From CAIKNB01 sp964415965 (GTDB lineage Bacteria > Patescibacteriota > Patescibacteriia > 2-12-FULL-60-25), in NCBI GenBank assembly GCA_964415965.1, contig CAYQCK010000001.1, positions 682,001 through 746,000 on the forward strand: 64,000 bases of DNA. The letters run 5' to 3'. Shown in pieces: positions 7,492 to 15,988 of the stretch. The translations under genes were made by a program, and so were the position numbers. The notes beneath the pieces are model-generated. The model had not been told where the DNA came from. It saw only the letters and a list, made by a program, of their open reading frames with translations, and made no database searches. Each line of letters begins with the position of its first letter. Positions within the stretch are counted from its first letter, which is position 1.

Positions 7492-7900
7492 ATCTGATGG
7501 CGGCTTTTATCTTCTCCGCCACCGAATCCGCTTCGCCCTCGGCATAGCTTTTGCCGGGCCAATGTTTGAGCCCGTCCCCGGCGTGGCGCGGCACGATATG
7601 CAGGTGCAGGTGCGGCACCACCTGTCCGGCGACCGATCCGCAGTTCATCTCGAGGTTATAGTCGTCGGTCCCGAGACCGAGGCAGATGGCCCGAGCGATC
7701 TTTTGCGCCACGGCCATCAGGCCGCGCGCCGTGTCTTCCGTGGCGTCCGACAGGTGCCGACTGTGCTCTTTGGGCAGCACCAGCGTATGCCCCGGGTTCA
7801 CCGGATGGATATCAAGCAGGGCGTAAAATCTCTCGTCTTCGTAAATCGGCGTCGAAGGCAATTTTTTGTCGATGATTTGGCAGAAGAGGCAGTTGTCCAT
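7490..7900 (-). CDS. HIT-family nucleotide hydrolase/transferase
   Basis: 136 residues, a typical bacterial HIT (HINT/Fhit-like) protein. These cleave nucleoside phosphoramidates or dinucleoside polyphosphates. Seen: N-terminal CLFCQIIDKKLPS (residues 4-16) with the zinc-type CxxC and, near the end, the catalytic histidine triad VPHLHLHIVPR (about 94-104). ARAI and GTDDYNLEMNCG match the family core. It follows a 128-residue membrane-protein gene by 12 bases on the same strand. The physiological substrate cannot be read from sequence. Confidence 0.93.
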   Translation of the reverse strand: MDNCLFCQIIDKKLPSTPIYEDERFYALLDIHPVNPGHTLVLPKEHSRHLSDATEDTARGLMAVAQKIARAICLGLGTDDYNLEMNCGSVAGQVVPHLHLHIVPRHAGDGLKHWPGKSYAEGEADSVAEKIKAAIR

Positions 7901-7912
7901 AGTCGTTCGATT

Positions 7913-8299
7913 CTAAGCCGCGGCGTCCCGTTCCGCAAGCTCGTCATGCCACAAGGCGAAATAACCGACACCGCCCAGCAAGGCAGCGACCACCAACAGG
8001 ACATAGCCCCGCATCCCCAAGCCATCGGTCCTGGTCGAGAGGAAAAAAAGCAGCGCGGCCAACAGCGTGAAGTACACCACGGCTGACAGGCTGCGCCACC
8101 AGCGCGACCTGGTTCCGGGCAGGACAATCACCGCGGCTCCGGCCAGCAGCGAAGCCGCGAGCCCCAATTGGGCCAAGTCGACCATCGGCGAGACGAATCC
8201 CGGTATCAGCTTCTCGAGCGCCAACAGCGCGAAGTACAGGACCGCCGAAGCCAGAGCGAGCTGGCCGAACAGGCGTTTGAGGAATTCCGTCAGGGGCAT
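7913..8299 (-). CDS. Four-helix membrane protein, unknown
   Basis: 128 residues from ATG 8299; a longer reading frame to 8359 exists, but its extra 20 codons overlap the upstream gene and lack membrane character. Four hydrophobic segments (about 12-30, 42-60, 71-88, 98-116) are separated by short loops, one basic (GTRSRWWRSL). No family recognised. The start codon is one base after the TGA of the preceding gene, which suggests translational coupling with the secreted protein encoded upstream. Confidence 0.72.
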   Translation of the reverse strand: MPLTEFLKRLFGQLALASAVLYFALLALEKLIPGFVSPMVDLAQLGLAASLLAGAAVIVLPGTRSRWWRSLSAVVYFTLLAALLFFLSTRTDGLGMRGYVLLVVAALLGGVGYFALWHDELAERDAAA

Positions 8300-8300
8300 A

Positions 8301-9764
8301 TCACAGGCGGTGCCAGGCGTTAGCCAGCTCACGGCGCAATGTCGTGAACCAGTCTTCATAAGATGCGGCCGACCGGCGGAACTCCAATCTGATATTGCGC
8401 ACGTCCACGCCGGCCGACCTGGCCATGATGCCGGGTGACGACAGGACGAACCTCAGGCTATCCAAAGTGGGATTGAGGTTGAACCGGAAACTCTTGCGGT
8501 ACCAACCGTCGCCCAGGCTTTCAGGCTTGACATAGTCGGTCAGGACGGCGTCGATGCGCTCGGCGTCCAGGTCCGTCCCGTCGGCCAGACGGCGCGGTTT
8601 GGGCTCGAAGAAGGCCTCCGGCCGCAAAGCGAAATATCCGTCCCCGATGAACCTGACGTCGCCTTGCGGCGCTTTCAGCGGCACCAGTCTCTCGTTATCC
8701 TTACGGTCCGCGCGCACCAGGGTATGGGTCTTCTTGATTTTGGGCTTGAGCAGGCCGAACGTCAGCTCCTGCAGCCCCTCCTGGTGAAAAGTCTCGGCGA
8801 CGAGATGCCGCGAATTGGTCCAGGCCATACCGGCGAAGGTCGTGGTCGCGTACCCTACCGTGTCCCCGAAGACCAACCGCGGGCCAATCACCCAGCGCCG
8901 GCTCGGCGTCTTGATCGACCGGATGAAGACGTCGTCGCTCGCCTTGAACGAAACGCGGTAGACGCAATCCTTGGCCGACTTGACCAGGATCGTGTGCTCG
9001 AACTGCTTGCCCATGCGCTCGTCCTGGCTCCCGGAAGCCGTGAACGCCTGCCGGTCGATTTCGTCCTCCCCGCAGAAGACCTGGAAAGCGGCCAGGTCAT
9101 TGCCCTTCGTCCGGTTGGCGGCCTGAAGCTTGAAGGTCACCCTGAGTTCATCCGTCGGGATAAAATAGAAATCATGCGAACCGCGCAACGACACGGGCTG
9201 CACCGCTTCTTCCCCGGGCTCGTCCCGGACGGCGATGGGAGTGCCGGAAGCGTTCCACAGAGCCAGGCCCTGCGGATCGGCATCGGCCAAGCGGGCCAAA
9301 GGCTTGTCTTTGCGGACGTAACCGGTCTTGCCCCCCGACTCTCCCTTGCGCCATTCGCCGGATTGCAGCCCGGCGAAATACAGCGGACGAAGTTCGAGGT
9401 CTTTGCCCGCCAAGTCGTGGACCAACCCGAATTCGAGCAGCGGCTGCTGCAGCGGCCTGAATTCCAAAGTCACGTCGACAGTTTCATACGGCCCCGGGAC
9501 CAAGGCGTTGAAATACACCGGGTCGTCGATGATCCTTTGGCCGACCCAGCCGTCCGGTTGGCGGCCGGCGCTGGACGCGCGTTCCGCAGGCAGGAACGGA
9601 TGGATCCAAGGGCTCGCCCCGTCCATCGGGCTCGAGGCGACGAAAACGCCGGAAGGCGGAAAACGCTGCACCGCGATCCAGGCGAACACCGAAGCTGCCG
9701 CGATCCAAGGCAGCACGAACAGGCTATAGGCTATTGGTTTGGGGATTCCGGGGGTTCCTGCCAT
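8301..9764 (-). CDS. Membrane-anchored extracytoplasmic protein, unknown
   Basis: 487 residues. One N-terminal membrane helix (about 10-32) then a large, mostly beta-strand outside region that includes several carbohydrate-binding-module-like stretches (YETVDVTLEFRP, DELRVTFKLQAANRT, DCVYRVSFKASDDVFI). I know no family for it. Its start overlaps the end of the GT39-like glycosyltransferase gene by 34 bases, and glycosyltransferase, this gene and the 128-residue membrane gene form one operon. That points to a part in making or holding a surface glycan; this is inference from context only. Confidence 0.75.
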   Translation of the reverse strand: MAGTPGIPKPIAYSLFVLPWIAAASVFAWIAVQRFPPSGVFVASSPMDGASPWIHPFLPAERASSAGRQPDGWVGQRIIDDPVYFNALVPGPYETVDVTLEFRPLQQPLLEFGLVHDLAGKDLELRPLYFAGLQSGEWRKGESGGKTGYVRKDKPLARLADADPQGLALWNASGTPIAVRDEPGEEAVQPVSLRGSHDFYFIPTDELRVTFKLQAANRTKGNDLAAFQVFCGEDEIDRQAFTASGSQDERMGKQFEHTILVKSAKDCVYRVSFKASDDVFIRSIKTPSRRWVIGPRLVFGDTVGYATTTFAGMAWTNSRHLVAETFHQEGLQELTFGLLKPKIKKTHTLVRADRKDNERLVPLKAPQGDVRFIGDGYFALRPEAFFEPKPRRLADGTDLDAERIDAVLTDYVKPESLGDGWYRKSFRFNLNPTLDSLRFVLSSPGIMARSAGVDVRNIRLEFRRSAASYEDWFTTLRRELANAWHRL

Positions 9765-11341
9765 ATATCTTCCACGCGATAGGGCGCCTTGGATAACGGG
9801 ATCACCTCATACAGCCTCTGGTTCTTGGTCTCGATGACCGGCTTGAGCAGGAAGCCCCGGTCATACCACGCGCCAAGTTTATCCATATCGAAAATCGAAT
9901 CGAACAGCAACACGGGTTCAGGGTAATTTTCGACCAAGTCCTTCAATTTGGCATCGTCCGGCATGGGGCTAACGGCCCACATCACCGGGAAAAATACCTT
10001 GTCGCTCCTGTCCGACAGGACGATGGCCCGGCGTCCGTATTTTGCATAGGCGGACTGCCTCACCAGTTCATATCGGTCCAGCTCTTCGACGTTTTGGCGG
10101 AGGCCTTCATCGTCGTGGTCGACAGCCGCCCAGACGCCGAAAATGCCCAATCCCCCGGCCAGAAGCAAAGCGAAGATTTTCGCCCGCAGCGGCGTCAGAT
10201 GCTTCGCCGCGAAACCCACAAGGACAGCGACCGAGGCCGCGATGAACGGCACCACGGGCAGGAGATAACGCAGGAAAGAATTTCCGAGCGACACGATGTT
10301 GTATCCGACGTGGTCCTGGTAGATGGCTTGGCCGTAGACCAAAGACAGAAGGACGAGCGTCGCGGCCCCGGCGAACACCGGCAAGCGGGAACGTTTTTGC
10401 CTGAACCATATCGCGGCCGCCCCGAGCGACACCAGAGCCCACGGCGCCAGCATCCCGAACAGATAGCCCTTCAGATTGAACCAGACGTTGCGCGGATGGA
10501 AACCGAAGGGCCACCCCGGCGCGGAACCAGCCGACCGGGAAACCGCCTGTCCGGACGCCGCATCGATGACAGGGTCGCGCAGCCAATAACCGACAGCCAA
10601 CGGCGTGCCATAAGTTTTCCAAGCCATGAACGCCGCCGCCAACGGGAAAAACGCGGCCCCCAAGAAGAACAAAGCGATGCCGCGATACGGGAGCGTTTTA
10701 TCACTTGCCGCTTTTCCGGCCCAGAACGCCGCCGCGATCCAAATAGCCATCCAGAGGATTTCCGTCGGACGGATGGCGCCGGCCAACCCGAACAGGACGC
10801 CTGACGCCAACCAGTTCCAGCGCCCAGGCTTATCCCAAACGAGGTACGCCGACCATAACATCAGGCAAACCAGCGCCAGATTCGGAAACAGGCCACGGTT
10901 TGCGTAAAGGATGACGGTCGGGAAAGTGAGCCAGGCGACGACACCAGAAACCTGGGCATACCAGCCAAAACCCCTCAGGAAACGCCACAAAGGAAAAATT
11001 GCCGCCAGGACCAGCAGCGGCGTCAACAGCAGCATCCCGAGCTCGCCGAAAATCTTCCAGACCAAACCCGCCAGTATGGGCAGCCCCAAAAATCCGACCG
11101 GAACCACCGCGCCCTGGTGCGTGACCCAGCTTCGCGGATGGAGCCACGGAGCGGCCTCAAGCGCCTGGTACTCGAGCCTGAAGCTGGCCCGGGTCCCGAA
11201 TTCGCGCGCCGCCACGGCCACCGCCGTTTCATCCGGACTCAGATACACCAACGGAACCCTCAACGGGATGATCAGCAGGAACATGCCCAAGGCCACGAAG
11301 AGGCCGACCAAAAACAGATTCCGCCTGTCTATCCTGAACAT
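9731..11341 (-). CDS. GT39/ArnT-like polyprenol-phosphate-dependent glycosyltransferase
   Basis: 536 residues with about 11 membrane helices, the layout of GT-C enzymes (protein O-mannosyltransferase, ArnT) that move a sugar from a polyprenyl phosphate to an acceptor outside the membrane. The first outside loop holds the acidic pair in LSPDETAVAV (D37, E38), where the family keeps its catalytic acid. I start at ATG 11341; the open frame runs further upstream, but that part reads as non-coding. The final 100 residues form a soluble outside domain (VLSDRSDKVFFPVMWAVS). The acceptor is unknown. Confidence 0.82.
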   Translation of the reverse strand: MFRIDRRNLFLVGLFVALGMFLLIIPLRVPLVYLSPDETAVAVAAREFGTRASFRLEYQALEAAPWLHPRSWVTHQGAVVPVGFLGLPILAGLVWKIFGELGMLLLTPLLVLAAIFPLWRFLRGFGWYAQVSGVVAWLTFPTVILYANRGLFPNLALVCLMLWSAYLVWDKPGRWNWLASGVLFGLAGAIRPTEILWMAIWIAAAFWAGKAASDKTLPYRGIALFFLGAAFFPLAAAFMAWKTYGTPLAVGYWLRDPVIDAASGQAVSRSAGSAPGWPFGFHPRNVWFNLKGYLFGMLAPWALVSLGAAAIWFRQKRSRLPVFAGAATLVLLSLVYGQAIYQDHVGYNIVSLGNSFLRYLLPVVPFIAASVAVLVGFAAKHLTPLRAKIFALLLAGGLGIFGVWAAVDHDDEGLRQNVEELDRYELVRQSAYAKYGRRAIVLSDRSDKVFFPVMWAVSPMPDDAKLKDLVENYPEPVLLFDSIFDMDKLGAWYDRGFLLKPVIETKNQRLYEVIPLSKAPYRVEDIWQEPPESPNQ

Positions 11342-11347
11342 CCGGCA

Positions 11348-11355
11348 ATGGTAAC
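11348..11355 (-). promoter_or_regulatory. Possible extended -10 of the GT39-like operon
   Basis: Minus strand TGT-TACCAT: a TGn plus TACCAT (11348-11353) 6 bases before the ATG at 11341. The -35 at 17 bp is poor (TACGCA). Confidence 0.3.
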
Positions 11356-11408
11356 ACGCCGATTGGATTTTGCGTATGTTAATGCGGATTAACCATCCGA
11401 ACTGACCT

Positions 11409-11436
11409 ATGACTTCCGGCAAAAATGTGTTATGTT
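11409..11436 (+). promoter_or_regulatory. Possible promoter of lysozyme-like protein gene
   Basis: ATGACT (11409-11414), 16-bp spacer ending in TGTGT, TATGTT (11431-11436). The start point would be at about 11443-11444, which is the ATG I chose for the gene. The other ATG at 11432 would lie inside the -10 box. Confidence 0.4.
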
Positions 11437-11443
11437 TAGAAAC

Positions 11444-12922
11444 ATGAGAAGACTGCAAAAAACCATCGCTGGTTTGAGTCTGTTTTTGGCTCTCTGCCAG
11501 CCTTTTTATGTTTTGCCGGCGACGGCCCAAGCATTGGACTTGGACCCGGGCTTCGACCCGAACCGCATCTTGGAAGACGAGGATATTTTCGACGCCAACG
11601 GCATGAGCTATGACCGCATGGTGGCCTTCCTGCGCAGCAAGGGTACTTTGGCCGATTATCGGACGCCGGATATCGACGGCGTGCCCAAGACCGTGCCCGA
11701 AATCATCTGGCGGGTCTCGAATTCCTACAAGATAAACCCCAAATACCTCCTGGTCCTCATCCAGAAGGAGCAATCCTTGGTCGAGGACCCCGATCCGACG
11801 CAGCGCCAGTTCGACTGGGCCGCCGGCTACGGGGTCTGCGATTCATGCGCCAAGAACGATCCCGCCATCCAGGAGTTCAAAGGCTTCGCTTCGCAGATCG
11901 AATGGGCCGCCAAGCAGCATCGCGAAAAATACCTGATGCAGATTTTGGGCAACGGCCAGACGCGGGCGGGCAAGGCGCCGGGCAAACCCATCAACATCGA
12001 CGGCGAGGTGGTGACGCCGGTCAACAACGCGACGGCCATGCTCTACAGCTATACTCCCCACCTGCACGGCAACCTGAACCTGTGGCGCATCTGGAGGCGC
12101 TGGTTCACGGTCAAGTTCCCCGAAGGCACGGTGGCGCGGGGCGAACCGTCGGGCAAGACTTACCTCATCCGCCTCGGCCAAAAACGCGCCTTCGAATCGC
12201 GCTACGTGCTGGAGTCGATGGTGGATCCGAACAAGATCGTCGAAACCTCGGACACCGAGCTGTCCGTCTATCCGGACGGACCCAAAATCCAATTCCCGAA
12301 ATTCGCCCTGCTCGAAGACCCGAAGGGACGGATCTGGCTACTGACTGACCAAGGCCGCCGCCAAATCGTCGATATGGCGACCTTCCGCAGGTTCGGGTTC
12401 AACGAGGACGAGATAATCGAGGTCGCGGACGCGGATTTGGCCGAATACCCCATCCTCAAAGCCATCGACCATAAAACGGAGTTCCCGCAAGGCAAGGTCA
12501 TGCAGGACAAGGCAAGCAAAGCGCTGTGGTACGTGGACGACGACACCAAGCGCGCGCTGCCGGACAAGGTCTTCCTGAAGCTCTATTTCCGCGGCCGCGT
12601 CATCAAGCAGGTCACGGCCAAAACGCTCGACAAATACCGGACCGGCGAGCCCTACCGGTTCAGCGACGCCGAACTCGTCCGCGGCCTGAAGGACTCGGCC
12701 GTCTACGTCGTGCAGGACAAGACACTGCGGCCCATCCCGAGCGCCGAGGTCTTTGAGGCCCTGGGATGGAAATGGAGCAACGTCGTGGTCGTGGCCGACA
12801 AAGTCCTGGCCGACTATCCCAAGGGCGAACCGTTCACGCTTGAAACTTTAACGGTCCCGGAGGATAATAGCGACGGCTCGACGCCGGCCACGGCGTCTTC
12901 CACGATACTCACGCAAAACTAG
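11444..12922 (+). CDS. Secreted lysozyme-like protein with four repeats of a surface module
   Basis: 492 residues. Signal peptide (MRRLQK then a hydrophobic core, cut near ATAQA). Residues about 40-210 resemble the lysozyme/glucosaminidase fold of secreted wall enzymes: a helix with LVLIQKEQSLVED (the Glu is the candidate acid), then GYGVCDSC and the helix QIEWAAKQHREKYL. The C-terminal half holds four divergent copies of a module of 50-70 residues, each with a strand (KTYLIRLGQKRAF, RIWLLTDQGRRQI, ALWYVDDDTKRAL, AVYVVQDKTLRPI), a helix and a LxxYPxG-type end. The same module occurs in the giant protein at 54494-58309. Start chosen at ATG 11444; ATG 11432 is possible. First gene of a five-gene run. 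Confidence 0.8.
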   Translation: MRRLQKTIAGLSLFLALCQPFYVLPATAQALDLDPGFDPNRILEDEDIFDANGMSYDRMVAFLRSKGTLADYRTPDIDGVPKTVPEIIWRVSNSYKINPKYLLVLIQKEQSLVEDPDPTQRQFDWAAGYGVCDSCAKNDPAIQEFKGFASQIEWAAKQHREKYLMQILGNGQTRAGKAPGKPINIDGEVVTPVNNATAMLYSYTPHLHGNLNLWRIWRRWFTVKFPEGTVARGEPSGKTYLIRLGQKRAFESRYVLESMVDPNKIVETSDTELSVYPDGPKIQFPKFALLEDPKGRIWLLTDQGRRQIVDMATFRRFGFNEDEIIEVADADLAEYPILKAIDHKTEFPQGKVMQDKASKALWYVDDDTKRALPDKVFLKLYFRGRVIKQVTAKTLDKYRTGEPYRFSDAELVRGLKDSAVYVVQDKTLRPIPSAEVFEALGWKWSNVVVVADKVLADYPKGEPFTLETLTVPEDNSDGSTPATASSTILTQN

Positions 12923-12926
12923 ATTT

Positions 12927-13718
12927 ATGATAGTCTTCGCCGCCATCGTCCCCCATTCGCCGCTGCTCATGCCGTCCATCGGCAAGGAGCACCGCCAAAA
13001 GCTTTCCGCCACCCTGGCCGCGTTGGGCGAGATCGAACAGGCGCTCTACCTGGCCAAACCCGACACCATCTGCATCATCGCGCCGCACGGTTCTCGCTAT
13101 CCCGACGCCTTCTCCATCAACCTTGCCCAAAAATACACCGGTAACTTCAAGGCTTTCGGCGATTTCGCCACGACCGTGACGGCCAAGGGCGACTTCCTGA
13201 TGATCGACCACCTCCAGCGCAAGCTCCGCGAAGAGAATGTCCCCTTCACCCTGACATCAAGCGAGGAGCTGGATTACAGCTACAGCGTGCCCATCCAACT
13301 GCTGACGTCCCACCTCCAGAACTGGAAACTGATCGCGGTCTCGCCGTCCATGCATGACGGCAAAGCCCACTTCGATTTCGGCGCCCAGCTCAAACGCATC
13401 CTGCATGCCGAGGAGCGCCGCGTCGCCGTCATCGCCAGCGCCGACCTGTCCCACAAACTGACCAAGGAATCACCCGGAGGCGCATCGGAGGAAGGCCCCA
13501 AGTTCGACGCCGCCGTGGTCGAAAACGCACCGCTCAACAGACCCGAACCGCTCATCTCGCTGCCGCCCGAAATCGTCGAGAACGCCGGGCAGTGCGGTTA
13601 CCGTCCGATAATGACGCTCTTGGGCACCCTGAACGAAGTCAACGTCACCCCGAAAAAATTGTGTTACGAGGCCCCGTTCGGGGTCGGTTACCTCACGGTC
13701 AGGTACGACGCCGTCTGA
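12927..13718 (+). CDS. LigB/MEMO-fold class III dioxygenase-like protein
   Basis: 263 residues of the fold shared by class-III extradiol dioxygenases and MEMO proteins. Seen: AAIVPHSPLLMPSIG at the start with the metal-site His, CIIAPHGSRYPDAF in the middle, the IASADLSHKL stretch and a CGYRPIMTLLG end. In many bacteria this is AmmeMemoRadiSam protein B, found with an AMMECR1 protein and a radical-SAM protein; neither partner is in the window. The substrate is unknown. The gene starts 4 bases after the lysozyme-like gene and ends 6 bases before the PriA-like gene, so it is inside an operon. Confidence 0.85.
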   Translation: MIVFAAIVPHSPLLMPSIGKEHRQKLSATLAALGEIEQALYLAKPDTICIIAPHGSRYPDAFSINLAQKYTGNFKAFGDFATTVTAKGDFLMIDHLQRKLREENVPFTLTSSEELDYSYSVPIQLLTSHLQNWKLIAVSPSMHDGKAHFDFGAQLKRILHAEERRVAVIASADLSHKLTKESPGGASEEGPKFDAAVVENAPLNRPEPLISLPPEIVENAGQCGYRPIMTLLGTLNEVNVTPKKLCYEAPFGVGYLTVRYDAV

Positions 13719-13724
13719 TCAGGC

Positions 13725-15461
13725 ATGCCTTTCATCACCGTCATCCCGTCGCTCCGGACCGTCCCGGGCGTCGACGCTTTCGATTACGCGGTCGAACCCG
13801 GGTCTGATTTGGCTGTCGGCGACCTGATCCTGGTCCCTTTCCGCCGCCGGCCCACGCCCGCCATCATCGCCTCGTTCTCGGACGAGAGCAGCGTGTCCGC
13901 CAAAGCCATCAAGCTGAAGAATCCGGTTCGGCTGCTCCGTCTCGGCCAAACGTCGGTCGACCTGCTCAAACGCCTGGCCGCCCAGACTTTCTCATCCCAA
14001 CCGTCGATCCTGCATGCCTGGCTGCGGAATATCCCAAAACGCGCCAAAGAGCCGGCATACGCCCTGCCGCCTTCAGGCCAAATCGCCCTCGCCTTCAACA
14101 CCCGCGACATCAGGTCGTCAACCGAGATGCGCCACGGCAACAAAGGCCTGCTGAGGACGGCGAAACAATCAACTGGCCGGACCTTGGTCTTGACGCCCTG
14201 GAAAAGGCCTGCGGATGCCTTGGCCGAGGAGTTGAGGTGTCCGGTGCTCCATTCGGACCTGGCCGACGGAGAAGCCTGGAAATTGGTCAGCGGTTTCGTC
14301 GCCGGGTCCGTGCCGCGCCTGGTCACGACCAAGGTCGGCGCCTGGCTCGCCTGCTTCGCCGACTCTGTCCTGGTCGAGGAACCCGAGAACGATGACTTCA
14401 AGCAGGACGAGATGACCCCGCGCTTCGACGCCCGTTGGGTGGTGGACCAAACCTACCGCCTGAGGCGCGGACTGGACCTGGTCGAATTCACCCTGACGCC
14501 GCGCTTGGCCGCCGCCCCCTCGGTCGATGCCGCCGCCATCCGCATCGAGCCGCGGTTCGAGAACCTTTCGCGCCGCGGCCGGACCGATATCGAACCGCTC
14601 ATGGCCGCGACGCTGTTCCGGCTCGAAGAGGCGGTCGGCCGAAACCAACCTGTCCTGCTCATCCATCCGCCGCGCGGCGAACGCGGCCGCTACGCCTGCG
14701 CGAACTGCGGCTGGCAAGCCGTCTGCCAAGCTTGTGGCTATTCCTTGTCGCAGTACCGGACCCACGGCTTATGCCGCAAATGCGGCCGCAAGAATCCCCT
14801 GCCGGCCGTATGCCCGAACTGCCGGGGCACGGATTTTTCACGCGGCGTGCTCGGCCAGGAAAAACTGAAGGAACAGCTGGCGCGGCTGCCGTACGGCAAG
14901 AACATCCAGGTCTGGAACCTCACACAGGCCGCCGAACTCCCCTTCCCGCCCGAATCTCTCGTCGTGCTGACCAATGCCGCGTATCTGGCCGGCGCCGTCG
15001 AGGACATCCGCCGCCGCGAACGGCTGGTTATCGCCTGGCGCCGCCTGGCCGCGAAAGCGCACGCCGCGAAAGCCGATTTCCTGGTCCAGGCCCAGGAAGA
15101 CGTCCTGCCCATCCTGCGCGAAACGCTTACGGCCGAAGGCCTCGCCCGCGAACAAGCGCGGGAATTCCAGGAACGCCAGGTCTTCGGCTTCCCGCCGGCC
15201 GCCATCCTGGTCAAGCTCATCGTCGACGGCCCGGAAACGAAAGCTGCCGCGCTCATGGAAAGCCTCACCGGTTCCTTGCCGCTCGGCTGGACCTGCAGCG
15301 GCCCGTACCCGGTCCCGTACCGTTCCGCCGCCCGCGGCGCCCGGTTCGTCATCCTGGCCAAAGCGCCCGCGAACGCCGACCCTTCGCGCCTCCAACCCAT
15401 CTTCAACGCATTCAAAGGCCAAGCCTTCATCGACCTTGACCCTGTGGCTTTTTTTTGCTAA
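13725..15461 (+). CDS. priA: PriA-like primosome protein lacking helicase motifs
   Basis: 578 residues (E. coli PriA 732). PriA normally reloads the replicative helicase at stalled forks. Kept here: the N-terminal 3'-end-binding domain (FDYAVEPGSDLAVGDLILVP), and the zinc domain with eight cysteines in CxxC pairs (ACANCG, CQACGY, CRKCGRK, VCPNCRG, about 325-370), followed by a PriA-like C-terminal domain. Lost: the Walker A motif (nothing like GxxGSGKT; the matching stretch is about GNKGLLRTAKQ) and the DEEH box, which reads VEEPENDDFKQDE. It therefore should bind DNA and zinc but not hydrolyse ATP. Third gene of the 11444-16913 run; the def frame begins 23 bases after its stop. Confidence 0.85.
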   Translation: MPFITVIPSLRTVPGVDAFDYAVEPGSDLAVGDLILVPFRRRPTPAIIASFSDESSVSAKAIKLKNPVRLLRLGQTSVDLLKRLAAQTFSSQPSILHAWLRNIPKRAKEPAYALPPSGQIALAFNTRDIRSSTEMRHGNKGLLRTAKQSTGRTLVLTPWKRPADALAEELRCPVLHSDLADGEAWKLVSGFVAGSVPRLVTTKVGAWLACFADSVLVEEPENDDFKQDEMTPRFDARWVVDQTYRLRRGLDLVEFTLTPRLAAAPSVDAAAIRIEPRFENLSRRGRTDIEPLMAATLFRLEEAVGRNQPVLLIHPPRGERGRYACANCGWQAVCQACGYSLSQYRTHGLCRKCGRKNPLPAVCPNCRGTDFSRGVLGQEKLKEQLARLPYGKNIQVWNLTQAAELPFPPESLVVLTNAAYLAGAVEDIRRRERLVIAWRRLAAKAHAAKADFLVQAQEDVLPILRETLTAEGLAREQAREFQERQVFGFPPAAILVKLIVDGPETKAAALMESLTGSLPLGWTCSGPYPVPYRSAARGARFVILAKAPANADPSRLQPIFNAFKGQAFIDLDPVAFFC

Positions 15462-15484
15462 GCTGCCTCATTATCCTGACTTCC

Positions 15485-15988
15485 ATGGCCAAACCGCTGT
15501 CCATCGTCACCCTGCCCGCGCCGTCGCTCCGCGAACGGTCGGTTGAGGTTGCGCCCGCCGCGATCGGCACACCGGAATTCCAGGAGTTCATCGACCGCCT
15601 GACCGACGCCATGTTCGAATACGACGGCGTCGGCATCGCCGCCCCGCAAGTCGGGCGCAATATCCGCGTCTTCATCGCCAACGAAAAAGGCGGCCCCCGG
15701 GCCTACATCAACCCCGTAATCACCGAGATGTCGGAAAAGACGGTCGACAGCGAAGAGGGCTGTTTGTCCGTCCCCGGCGTCTGGGGCGTGGTGCCGCGGG
15801 CCAAGCGCATCAAGCTGAAGGCTTTGGACCGCCACGGCCGGACGATCGAAATCGACGCCAAGAATTTCCCGGCCATCATCCTGCAGCACGAGTTCGACCA
15901 CCTGGAAGGCATCCTGTTCGTCGACAAGGCCACGCGAATCGACAAAGGCGCCAGCAAGTTGGCGACCAAATTTTTCCAAGATGCATAA
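15485..15988 (+). CDS. def: Peptide deformylase
   Basis: 167 residues. Removes the formyl group from the N-terminal Met of new proteins using a bound metal ion. All three family motifs are present: GVGIAAPQVG (motif 1), EEGCLSVPG with the metal Cys (motif 2) and QHEFDHLEG with the HExxH (motif 3). I start at ATG 15485 (MAKPLSIV), the normal start of the fold; the upstream ATG 15455 lies inside the end of the PriA-like gene. It overlaps fmt by 8 bases, the usual def-fmt pairing of formylation and deformylation. Confidence 0.96.
   Translation: MAKPLSIVTLPAPSLRERSVEVAPAAIGTPEFQEFIDRLTDAMFEYDGVGIAAPQVGRNIRVFIANEKGGPRAYINPVITEMSEKTVDSEEGCLSVPGVWGVVPRAKRIKLKALDRHGRTIEIDAKNFPAIILQHEFDHLEGILFVDKATRIDKGASKLATKFFQDA

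Noticed and set aside
5520..7562. Long minus-strand reading frame of 680 codons
   Set aside because: It is opposite the PEGA-protein gene and the 161-residue gene, with no motif, Shine-Dalgarno or promoter; its composition (Gly, Val, Arg runs) is that of a shadow frame in GC-rich DNA.
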